Assembly (NCBI GenBank): GCA_947462255.1
Contig: CANHOA010000011.1
Coordinates: forward strand, 1 to 64,000
DNA length: 64,000 nt
From: Flavobacteriales bacterium
GTDB lineage: Bacteria; Bacteroidota; Bacteroidia; Flavobacteriales_D; Crocinitomicaceae
Reading direction: 5' to 3'
This document shows, piece by piece, positions 56,740 to 64,000 of the stretch. The first letter of the stretch is position 1. Each line of letters opens with the position of its first letter. The translations under genes were made by a program, and so were the position numbers. Below the pieces are notes generated by a model, which was given only the letters and a program-made list of their open reading frames with translations, was not told where the DNA came from and searched no databases.

Positions 56740-56747
56740 CAAAAATA
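56740..56747 (-). promoter_or_regulatory. -7 promoter box of tRNA-Cys
   Basis: TATTTTTG on the minus strand, 27 bases before the mature tRNA 5' end. No -33 TTG at the ideal distance. Confidence 0.4.
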
Positions 56748-56776
56748 ACAAAAATCTACAAACTAAAAAATGGAAA

Positions 56777-58342
56777 TTAACGCTTAATTAGCTTTCCTGC
56801 CATCATTTTATTATTTGCTTTTGCAGACACGTAATATAATCCCGCCCTTACTTGTGCTCCATTATCATTTGTTCCGTCCCAAAAAACGGCCGTATCATTA
56901 TGGATATTTGAATGATTTAAACGCCTAATTAAATTCCCTTGTACATCATAAATATAAATCATTGACTTTGCGTCTATCGGCTCATTAAGGGAAATGATTG
57001 CGCCATTGTCATCCATTGGATTAGGATAACACAAGACCGACCCTATGTCGCCAATTGAATACTCCGATAAACTTGCGCTTGTTAATGCCGCCAAGTCGTA
57101 GTTTTCATCTCCCGCTTGATACAACATATAATGGAAATAAATAATAAACATCTCATCGGTGGTATTATACCCAATGGTCACTGTTTGTGGAGGTGAATTT
57201 GGATTGTGGGGATTTTGGGCTGTATTGTCGTAAACGGCCTCTCCCTTAATTGTATAACCCGCTGGCAAATGCTTGAGCTGCGTAAAATAATAAAAGTCCT
57301 GCCAATGAAAATCCCATTTTGGAATGTTTATGAATTTAATTGAGTCGTTTGCTGGCCCCGTCGCATATGATTTAATCGATTTTCCCAATAAATGCATATG
57401 AGGAAACACTGAAATTACTGATAAATCAACTGGTACTCCAGAATTGCCTGCAGGATATTGTTCCGCTAAAGTCGTGAGCTGATTTGGGGGAAGCGCAAAC
57501 ATATAATCTCCAATTACTGGAGATGCCGATACTTGCCTAACGCCAGTCGTGCCGACCGGATAGAAATGAAAAATCACTTTGGTGCTGTCAAATAAACCAT
57601 AACTCCCTTCTGGATAATGCATATTAAGATAAATTTGGGATCCTGCGCCAATTGTAATTCCCATCTTCAAAGGACTTATAGATGGTAAAATCATCGGAGT
57701 TGCACCAGGTGTAAAACCAGTGATAAGCTTCGTATTAGAATTACTTGGGCTGGCACAATTACCACCAACAGTATCTGAAGCCTCTGCACTAGTTGGGTCA
57801 TAGTAAACCAATGCATGATGCACAATATCAGGGTTTCCGGGAATAACTTCTACCGCTTTTATTATTCTATTTTGTGTTAGGTTGGTTGGAATAGCAAAAC
57901 ATACATAATCATCAGCCATACTAGTTGCTTTACTCATGTATGTTGGCATTTGAATGGTTAAATCTCCATTCCCTAATATATTGTTATTGTTATAAATTGG
58001 AGGAGGCGGAGTGCTTGCCGCATTTCCTTCAGGAACATTAATGGCAATCCAATTTAAAAGTGTGGCTTTATCTAATGAGGATAAAGATCGAGTGTGTTGA
58101 TATTGTTGGTAGTTATTATCTGGAGGCCAAGGGGGCATATAATTATCATTTACCGCTTGAGCTATTGCTGCAGCCATTGGCGAAGCTTCTTGATAGGTCA
58201 TTAAAGAAAAAGGACCCCCTCCACCAGTATGGTGACATTGAGTGCATTTGTTATAAAAAATTTGCGCTACCTCACCACTCCAAGTTTGGGCCATCGAATT
58301 AAATCCGATGAATAAAAAGCCTAAAAGAAAATATCTTTTCAT
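56777..58342 (-). CDS. T9SS-secreted cytochrome c / PHM-like copper protein
   Basis: A 521-residue exported protein in three parts. Signal peptide 1-18. Residues 20-105 are a monohaem cytochrome c (C33, C36, H37; Met69 of NYMPPWPP as a candidate sixth ligand). Residues about 125-420 resemble peptidylglycine/dopamine copper monooxygenases, with all six copper ligands in order: H175, H176 and H242 (CuH site), then H315, H317 and M398 (CuM site, the last in TTDEM). Residues about 430-521 form a T9SS type A sorting tail (CYPNPMDDN ... AGLYYVSAKANN ... LIKR). It may be an outer-surface oxygenase with its own electron carrier; substrate unknown. Last gene of the set starting at 62301. Confidence 0.85.
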   Translation of the reverse strand: MKRYFLLGFLFIGFNSMAQTWSGEVAQIFYNKCTQCHHTGGGGPFSLMTYQEASPMAAAIAQAVNDNYMPPWPPDNNYQQYQHTRSLSSLDKATLLNWIAINVPEGNAASTPPPPIYNNNNILGNGDLTIQMPTYMSKATSMADDYVCFAIPTNLTQNRIIKAVEVIPGNPDIVHHALVYYDPTSAEASDTVGGNCASPSNSNTKLITGFTPGATPMILPSISPLKMGITIGAGSQIYLNMHYPEGSYGLFDSTKVIFHFYPVGTTGVRQVSASPVIGDYMFALPPNQLTTLAEQYPAGNSGVPVDLSVISVFPHMHLLGKSIKSYATGPANDSIKFINIPKWDFHWQDFYYFTQLKHLPAGYTIKGEAVYDNTAQNPHNPNSPPQTVTIGYNTTDEMFIIYFHYMLYQAGDENYDLAALTSASLSEYSIGDIGSVLCYPNPMDDNGAIISLNEPIDAKSMIYIYDVQGNLIRRLNHSNIHNDTAVFWDGTNDNGAQVRAGLYYVSAKANNKMMAGKLIKR

Positions 58343-58369
58343 AGAAATTATTTAATATTGATAGAAAAG

Positions 58370-59686
58370 TTAACGAATCACCAATTGTTTTGTTCCATAA
58401 CTTCCATTATTTAATAAATAGGTAACAAGATAGTTTCCTGGGATTAAATAACTTAATTCGAGTATGGCCTCTTGAGTGTTTGGGTATGATTTTAGTACCG
58501 TTCTTCCCAATAAGTCTAAAACGGAAACTTGACTAAAATTAAACTCCTGTGTGCGAAGGTGAACAATACCCTCTGAAGGATTAGGAAACAGTTCTACGCT
58601 AAAGTTTAATGATTCTTCATTAATACCAGCAATACAGGTTTCATTAACAGGAGAGCCATCACAATAATTTGTTGGGTATAAAATCGCTGCTTGTAATGGG
58701 GCATTGGCAAGCTGCAAAGGTGTATCATTGCACCCCAATTGATCTACTAAAAAATCCCGAATGAAATTATCCGTGGTATCCATATATGCTAGTGCAGATG
58801 GAGATGTTCCGGCATATGGCACGTGTGGAGCGCCTGGAAAAGTATAAAAGTTGTTTTGTACATTAACAGCGCAGGCACGATCAAAAAGCAATCTGCTTCC
58901 ATCTAAATACATCAATGGAGTACCTGGGTTAACAATTCCACGATTATATTTTACTGTTCCATCACTGGTACCGTGAATAGAGACAAAGGGAACATCGCCT
59001 GATTCAAGCCAAGAATACCTTGCTAATGCACCACATAAATTAATAACCCCTTGAATTTTAGACGAATAGCCAGGATTTCCGCTAGAACCTTCTAAGCCAC
59101 CGAGTTGATTAATAACTGTTTGATTCAAATAGCCCGAAATTTCACAAACATCATCTAAATAAGCCACATGCAAAGCAGTAATTGCGCCGGCAGAACTTCC
59201 CCCAATATAAATTCGATTGGTGTCAATATCATATGTATTTGTTCCTGTGGCCACATCTTTGTAGAAAAATCGAATTGCGCCTTTTAAATCTTGAACCGCA
59301 CGAACAACCGCCTTAACAGCGTTCGCAGAATCAATTGGAAAAAATCCCGTTCTATAATCAATAGAAGCACACGCATATCCTTTCTTGGCAAAGCTTCTCG
59401 ACAGCGCTTGAACATCTATATCAGTCTTTGTACCACCTAGAAAACTGCCTCCATGCACCCAAATAATTAATGGACGATTGACTTCAGTATCACCTGTTCC
59501 TTCATAAAAGTCAAGCTTAAGGGAAGTATTTGCCCCTGTAAATGAAGCGTTTTGTCCATAAACAATATTACTTGTCACAGAAAAGGTTGGAAATATTTCA
59601 CTGGCATATCGCCCTCCGGTACACGGTTGAGCACCAACGATAAAAAATAGAGCGGAAAACGCAATTGTTAAAGTAAATTTTTTCAT
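58370..59686 (-). CDS. T9SS-secreted carboxylesterase-like hydrolase
   Basis: A 438-residue alpha/beta hydrolase. Signal peptide 1-19, oxyanion HGG at 78-80 (IIWVHGGSF), nucleophile elbow GGSSAGA with Ser165, the acid in HGTSDGTV and the catalytic His in GAPHVPYAG. This is the esterase/lipase pattern. The last 75 residues (VELFPNPSEG ... LDLLGRTV ... KQLVIR) are a T9SS type A sorting domain, so it is exported through the outer membrane. Substrate unknown. Gaps of 27 and 9 bases link it to its neighbours. Confidence 0.9.
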   Translation of the reverse strand: MKKFTLTIAFSALFFIVGAQPCTGGRYASEIFPTFSVTSNIVYGQNASFTGANTSLKLDFYEGTGDTEVNRPLIIWVHGGSFLGGTKTDIDVQALSRSFAKKGYACASIDYRTGFFPIDSANAVKAVVRAVQDLKGAIRFFYKDVATGTNTYDIDTNRIYIGGSSAGAITALHVAYLDDVCEISGYLNQTVINQLGGLEGSSGNPGYSSKIQGVINLCGALARYSWLESGDVPFVSIHGTSDGTVKYNRGIVNPGTPLMYLDGSRLLFDRACAVNVQNNFYTFPGAPHVPYAGTSPSALAYMDTTDNFIRDFLVDQLGCNDTPLQLANAPLQAAILYPTNYCDGSPVNETCIAGINEESLNFSVELFPNPSEGIVHLRTQEFNFSQVSVLDLLGRTVLKSYPNTQEAILELSYLIPGNYLVTYLLNNGSYGTKQLVIR

Positions 59687-59695
59687 AGGATAAAT

Positions 59696-61075
59696 TTAAG
59701 GAAAATAGGTGGATGAATAAAATAAGGCATTCGCAAAGGGTATGGTTGATTTGTACGTTTTGTTGATCGCGTTAATGAAAACATTTGCCAGTAAAGCATT
59801 TCCTCTTGGATTTAAATGAATCCCATCAAGTGAATAAGCGCCTCCAGAAACAAATTTTGCGGACATAGACACACCATTGTAAACAAAACCATCATATAGC
59901 TTAGCGTAAAAATCAGCAGTTTCAGCAAGAGCAAAGCCGTAAAGGTTGGAATATTGACGTATCACTTGATTGTAAGCTAAGGTCTGATTTCTAATTACTT
60001 GAAGCTCCGCTAAGGTTAAAACAAACTCATCTCTCAAAGGATAAACACTTCCATATTGATGACACTTCATAGAATCAAGCGGTACACTTAATAAAATCAA
60101 TTCTCCTTCCACCATTGGCCGAACACCAAAGGTGCCTGCATTGGGATCCTCGATCATGAAGGGATTTGATCCAACGATAAAACTAAAGCCAAGAGGTCCG
60201 TATATTTGATTTAATGATGCAGCCTTTTCAGCGTCTAAATTCAATCCGTTGTAAGGTATGGTAGTAAAGTAAGGCATTTTAGTGATGTCGGGTATAGTCC
60301 CGACCACTGCTTTTATGTTTTGGACTGAAAACCCATCCGCCAAAGCGGCAAAGCTTTCTTCAAATCCAATACCAGGAAGACCTAATAATGGACTCATTGG
60401 ATTGGTCGTAGCGCCACTTCTCGCATACGGTAACACATCCTCTATTCCCAAATAAATGCTGCAAAATGTAGGATACCCTCCATCAAAAATGTTCTCTTGA
60501 ACGGATGAATACTCACCTGAACCGGGGAGGTTAAATTGATCCTTTGACATTCTCGCGAAAAATGCATTGTGTTGAGGAAGATTAATGTTACCAAAAGCCG
60601 TTGAAACCATATCAATCATTCGCAGGCCTGGCACCCCAAAATTTGAATATTTATTTTGGGAGGAATAGACCGAAGACGTCAAAGAAGCTACTTCTCCTTG
60701 TTGCGCAAATCGAACAGGAGAAAGTCCCGTTGCGCCAAGACAATCTGTTTTGTACCCTAAAATTAACTTTGATAATAAACTGGAATTGGTCCCAATATTA
60801 GAGCTTCCCATTAATGGTAGATATACTTCACCCGCGCCAACTAATTGCAATTGGGTTTGTAGAATTGAGCCTAATGAATTTTGTTGTCCATACTGATAAA
60901 GTGCATCATCCATGTAACCTGCTGTATTTCCATCACCGATAGCAACGAATTGCTGAAAATTAATTTCTCCTGGAGAGTTGGGTAATAAATTTTCCTTTGG
61001 TTTACATGAAGTCAAAGTGATACCAAAAAGGCAGACGAATACTATTTGCTTAAAAAATGAGTTGCGTTTTACCAT
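59696..61075 (-). CDS. SGNH-hydrolase-like lipoprotein lacking the nucleophile
   Basis: A 459-residue lipoprotein (lipobox LTSC, Cys24). It keeps the SGNH layout: block I at 47-54 and block V DGIHLNPRGN near the C-terminus with the Asp-x-x-His. Block I reads GDGNTAGY where relatives have GDSLTAGY or GNSLTAGY, so the catalytic Ser is Gly49. It overlaps the FadL gene by 7 bases, a pairing seen across Bacteroidota. It may have become a binding partner of FadL, or use another residue. Confidence 0.8.
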   Translation of the reverse strand: MVKRNSFFKQIVFVCLFGITLTSCKPKENLLPNSPGEINFQQFVAIGDGNTAGYMDDALYQYGQQNSLGSILQTQLQLVGAGEVYLPLMGSSNIGTNSSLLSKLILGYKTDCLGATGLSPVRFAQQGEVASLTSSVYSSQNKYSNFGVPGLRMIDMVSTAFGNINLPQHNAFFARMSKDQFNLPGSGEYSSVQENIFDGGYPTFCSIYLGIEDVLPYARSGATTNPMSPLLGLPGIGFEESFAALADGFSVQNIKAVVGTIPDITKMPYFTTIPYNGLNLDAEKAASLNQIYGPLGFSFIVGSNPFMIEDPNAGTFGVRPMVEGELILLSVPLDSMKCHQYGSVYPLRDEFVLTLAELQVIRNQTLAYNQVIRQYSNLYGFALAETADFYAKLYDGFVYNGVSMSAKFVSGGAYSLDGIHLNPRGNALLANVFINAINKTYKSTIPFANALFYSSTYFP

Positions 61076-62301
61076 TTGTATGAAATTGAAAGTCCTGGTG
61101 CTAATGCAATCGTGGTATAAGTGCCACTTAAGTTTGTTTCCAAATTAGTATCGGAACGTGTGATTTTAGTGTAATAAAAGGAGGCGTCAATACAAAACTT
61201 TTCACAAAAGGAATACCCAATCCCTAGGGTGCCATAGATGCGATTCCCGTCTGGGGTTTCTGGGGTTACATAACCATTGGGAACAGGGCAAAACCCATAG
61301 CCACCGCCTATTCGAAGGGCTAAACTTTTACATGGTTTGATTTCTACACCGCTGCGAAATGCAAATATACTTTTATACAAGCGTGGGGATTTAGTGTCTG
61401 ATAAAGAACTTGTGTTTGTCGCATAATCAAAGGCTAAAGTATCATATGCTTTCCACCCAACTCTATTAATATCCAAGACAACAGTAAAGGCCGAACAAGG
61501 GTGATATGCAAAGCCGAGCGTGGTCACTGAAGGAAGAGGGAGTGAGCCAGTAAACCCCCCATTCGGAAAATTCGCTGCTAAAGCATTCGGTACTGTAAAT
61601 GTAGCCTCACCATTAGGTAAATTCATGTTGATTTTAGATCGGTAACTTAATCCAACAGATAATTGCTTACTCGGATTGAAGTAAATACCAAGATTATACC
61701 CGAAGCCGATAGCTTTTCCGGCTAATTCTGCGTGACCATAGGTGCCACTTGAATCTTGAACGGGGATGTCTTTTTGAAGATTCACTTTTCCTTTGCTTAT
61801 AACAAAGCCACCACCAATTCCTATATGATCCGCTATGCGATAAGCAAAGGTCGGTTGAATAAATATGGCTTTTAATTCTAGCCGTGTTAATGCAAATCGG
61901 CCAATCCAATTATCTTCATATTGTATGGTGCTCCCAAATGGTGTGTTAATCGACAAACCGAATTTTAATTTTGCGGCTGGTTTAAGCTGAAACATAGCAT
62001 ACATAGAAAAAGGTGTGCCAACTGGTGAATTCGATCGATAGGCCGTTTGTGTTGAAGAGTCTACAAACATTACATTTCCGAAGACGGGAGTTACCCCAGC
62101 AACAAGATTGTTTTCATCCAAAAAAACCGTGGATCCTGGATTACAAAAAAGTGCAGAGGCATCATAAGGAGCTGCGGAACCAGCTAAGCCCATTCCTTGT
62201 TGGCGCTGAGATAAAAAATTTACCTGAAACCCCTGGGAAAAACCGTAATTATTGCAAACGAAGTGTAATAAAAATAAGGCTCCTAAGTAAATTCTCTTCA
62301 T
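61069..62301 (-). CDS. OmpP1/FadL-family outer-membrane transporter
   Basis: A 410-residue outer-membrane barrel for hydrophobic substrates such as long-chain fatty acids. Signal peptide 1-22, then the family opening QGFQVNFLSQRQQGMGLAGSA and NPGSTVFL (N-terminal hatch), followed by alternating strands (GYNLGIYFNPSKQLSVGLSYRSKI) to a terminal aromatic residue (SYKW). First gene of the four-gene set down to 56777. Confidence 0.92.
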   Translation of the reverse strand: MKRIYLGALFLLHFVCNNYGFSQGFQVNFLSQRQQGMGLAGSAAPYDASALFCNPGSTVFLDENNLVAGVTPVFGNVMFVDSSTQTAYRSNSPVGTPFSMYAMFQLKPAAKLKFGLSINTPFGSTIQYEDNWIGRFALTRLELKAIFIQPTFAYRIADHIGIGGGFVISKGKVNLQKDIPVQDSSGTYGHAELAGKAIGFGYNLGIYFNPSKQLSVGLSYRSKINMNLPNGEATFTVPNALAANFPNGGFTGSLPLPSVTTLGFAYHPCSAFTVVLDINRVGWKAYDTLAFDYATNTSSLSDTKSPRLYKSIFAFRSGVEIKPCKSLALRIGGGYGFCPVPNGYVTPETPDGNRIYGTLGIGYSFCEKFCIDASFYYTKITRSDTNLETNLSGTYTTIALAPGLSISYKW

Positions 62302-62322
62302 TTATACTAAATTGCGTATATT

Positions 62323-62330
62323 CAAATATA
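62323..62330 (-). promoter_or_regulatory. -7 promoter box of the FadL operon
   Basis: TATATTTG on the minus strand, 21 bases before the ATG at 62301. No -33 TTG found. Confidence 0.4.
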
Positions 62331-62376
62331 TTAATAAATTATTAATAAAGGGAAAAAAGTGAAAACAGCATTGCTT

Positions 62377-62754
62377 TTATTCATAATTTTCTTTGAAATC
62401 ATCAAGGTCACGCCGATCCTTTTTGGATGGTTTTCCTTCTCCATTTATTCTATATGATTTTTGAGAAAGCACGTACTGTTCAAATTTTTCGATTTCTTCT
62501 GGTGGGGTGATGTTTTTAATAAAATCGTGCACGAGCTTCGCGCCAATGCGCTTATCTGTTAATACAATTACTTTGTATGAAAAAACGGCGCTATTTCGAT
62601 GAATGGTGATAATATCATTTTCTTGGGGTTGATAGGAAGGTTTAATATCCTTAAAATTAATTTTTATTTTCCCCTTGGAAATTGCTTCATGCGCAAGACT
62701 TCTTGTCTTGGCGATACGAATAGCCCAAATAAATTTATCTAGTCGTAATTTCAT
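62377..62754 (-). CDS. hslR: S4-domain RNA-binding protein (Hsp15-like)
   Basis: A 125-residue protein with an N-terminal S4 domain (RLDKFIWAIRIAKTRSLAHEAISKGKI) and a basic tail rich in KKDRRD. In E. coli, HslR/Hsp15 binds stalled 50S subunits carrying peptidyl-tRNA. The start overlaps the YjbR gene by 20 bases. Confidence 0.88.
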   Translation of the reverse strand: MKLRLDKFIWAIRIAKTRSLAHEAISKGKIKINFKDIKPSYQPQENDIITIHRNSAVFSYKVIVLTDKRIGAKLVHDFIKNITPPEEIEKFEQYVLSQKSYRINGEGKPSKKDRRDLDDFKENYE

Positions 62755-63088
62755 GTTGTAATTTCTTTGACAAGGAATTGAAAACTAAATTATAGGAATG
62801 ATCTATGAGCCCAAACAAAGCTACTTTTTCAATATCTTTATTCAAGTGAATTGTATTCCAATGTTTTTTATTCATGTGGTAACCTGGCAATACGGCCTGG
62901 TAATTTTCCCTTAATTCAATGGCTTTTTCTGGATCACATTTTAAATTAATGCTTTCGCAAGTAACCGTGTCAATTAAAGCAAATATTTTATTGCCTATTG
63001 TAAAGACTAAGGTAACATCATCAAATGGAAATCGCTCATCAGTCCCTTTTAACGAAAGGCAATAATTACGGATTTTATCAAGGAACAC
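62735..63088 (-). CDS. MmcQ/YjbR family protein
   Basis: A 117-residue protein of the MmcQ/YjbR fold (RFPFDDVTLVFTIGNKIFALI; ...YHMNKKHWNTI), double-wing small domain often called DNA-binding; the function is not firmly known. It overlaps the S4-domain gene by 20 bases and follows the desaturase by 10 bases. Confidence 0.9.
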   Translation of the reverse strand: MFLDKIRNYCLSLKGTDERFPFDDVTLVFTIGNKIFALIDTVTCESINLKCDPEKAIELRENYQAVLPGYHMNKKHWNTIHLNKDIEKVALFGLIDHSYNLVFNSLSKKLQHEITTR

Positions 63089-63098
63089 GCCTTAATTT

Positions 63099-64000
63099 TT
63101 AGTGAATAGCTGGTGCGTTATCGTAATGACCCAACTTGTAAAGCATTTTAGAATGCTCTAATAAGGCACGTCCAAAAGTGTTGTATGAATGATATGGTAA
63201 ATTAAATTCCGCCGCTGTTTGCTTCACTATATTCGCTAATTTACGATAGTGTACGTGACAAATGTTAGGGAATAAATGGTGCTCAACTTGGAAGTTGAGG
63301 CCACCTACATACCATGAAAACAAACGTGCTTTTGGAGCAAAGTTGGCTGTATTATACAACTGACTCACCGCCCAATCCGCCTCGATATTTCCTGAATCAT
63401 CAGGAACAGGATAATTTGAGGTTGGAACCACGTGGGCTGGTTGAAAAATTGCACCAAGAGTAAGCCCTGATATAAACAACATGATAGTAATCCCTAATAT
63501 GCTAATATACCAAGGTGTTACACAAAGCCAAATTGGAAGGACAATGAAAATAAAAGCAAAAATAATTTTACCCACTATTATCGTAATCCAATGATTCGCA
63601 TAGGTGATACTTTGCGATTCAATAAGTCCCATTTTCTTATAACGTCTAGCTTGTTTGTAATCTTTAGAAATAAACCAAAACATAGTCATTAAGCCATAAA
63701 AGAACCAAGCGTATACATGTTGAAAGCGATGTAATGCGTTCCGTTTTTTATTCGGGGAAAACCGTAATAATGCTTCTGGCGGTTCAATATCTTCATCTAA
63801 TCCGGTTACGTTTGTGTAAGTATGGTGCAATACATTGTGTTGAATTTTCCAATTTACATCGTTACCACCTAAAATCATAATTACAGATCCGACTATCTTA
63901 TTTACTTTTTCATTTTTTGAGTAGGCACCATGATTCGCATCGTGCATTACAGAAAGTCCTACTCCTGCCATTCCAAAGCCCATAATTGTCCACATTAGCA
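63099..64000 (-). CDS. Fatty-acid desaturase, truncated at the window edge
   Basis: The open frame continues past the right edge, so the N-terminus is missing; about 300 residues are visible. The three His boxes are HDANH, HNVLHH and QVEHH, the last with Gln in place of the first His, as in front-end (delta-5/delta-6-type) acyl desaturases. Four hydrophobic segments separate them. It would introduce double bases into membrane acyl chains. Confidence 0.9.
   Translation of the reverse strand, partial: LMWTIMGFGMAGVGLSVMHDANHGAYSKNEKVNKIVGSVIMILGGNDVNWKIQHNVLHHTYTNVTGLDEDIEPPEALLRFSPNKKRNALHRFQHVYAWFFYGLMTMFWFISKDYKQARRYKKMGLIESQSITYANHWITIIVGKIIFAFIFIVLPIWLCVTPWYISILGITIMLFISGLTLGAIFQPAHVVPTSNYPVPDDSGNIEADWAVSQLYNTANFAPKARLFSWYVGGLNFQVEHHLFPNICHVHYRKLANIVKQTAAEFNLPYHSYNTFGRALLEHSKMLYKLGHYDNAPAIH

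Noticed and set aside
1-64000. CRISPR arrays, insertion sequences, prophage genes, defence islands
   Set aside because: No regularly spaced repeats, transposase, integrase, phage or restriction-type protein seen on either strand.

Overview
The window is a low-GC chromosome segment of a Bacteroidota bacterium, most likely a member of the Flavobacteriales; a Crocinitomicaceae/Fluviicola-like origin is a guess from gene content. Support for the phylum: a fused MurF-alanine racemase, an alternative complex III operon running into cytochrome oxidase genes, a PorW/SprE lipoprotein of the type IX secretion system (T9SS), two secreted proteins with T9SS sorting tails, OmpP1/FadL, bactofilin next to AtpZ, and Bacteroidota-type -7 promoter boxes (TAnnTTTG) before many genes. 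I saw no prophage, insertion sequence, CRISPR array, rRNA or defence island. Nearly all of the window is ordinary vertically inherited chromosome.

Layout. 1-3897 (minus): ferritin followed by a very large two-component-propeller protein that ends in a class III adenylate cyclase domain and runs off the left edge. 3998-6984 (minus): two tandem secreted proteins that share a small beta domain, then an XRE-like regulator whose 3' end is duplicated in the intergenic DNA. 7037-9912 (minus): thymidine kinase and MurF-Alr. 10069-12133 (plus): a conserved acidic protein and an M28 peptidase. 12126-16547 (minus): YebC, PorW/SprE, bactofilin, AtpZ and an AtpI-like membrane protein, without the rest of the ATP synthase operon. 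16603-20943: EngB, a B12-binding MerR regulator (plus) and LeuRS.

21133-31346 (minus) is one long gene string: rimP-nusA-infB-tatA-gatA-lytic transglycosylase-two LPS-type glycosyltransferases-UbiA-like protein. A strong promoter and an intrinsic-terminator-like hairpin lie immediately before rimP. 31466-32044 (plus) is a DUF3109 protein. 32081-43680 (minus) is the respiratory operon actABCDEF-coxB-coxA, which passes electrons from quinol through ACIII c-haems to an A1-type haem-copper oxidase. 43889-46119 holds two small secreted proteins and thiL. tRNA-Gln follows.

46462-55772 (plus) is a tight five-gene operon: DUF2723 membrane glycosyltransferase, polysaccharide deacetylase, CPA2 antiporter, orphan histidine kinase and gpmI. 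After a convergent membrane protein and tRNA-Cys, 56777-62301 (minus) encodes FadL, an SGNH-like lipoprotein lacking its serine, a T9SS-exported esterase and a T9SS-exported cytochrome c/copper monooxygenase-like protein. The right edge carries an S4 RNA-binding protein, a YjbR protein and a truncated fatty-acid desaturase.

The observations most worth following up are the rimP leader terminator, the propeller-adenylate cyclase protein beside ferritin, the haem/copper T9SS protein, and the B12 regulator that lacks the second photosensory histidine. I did not find a clear undescribed multi-gene system.
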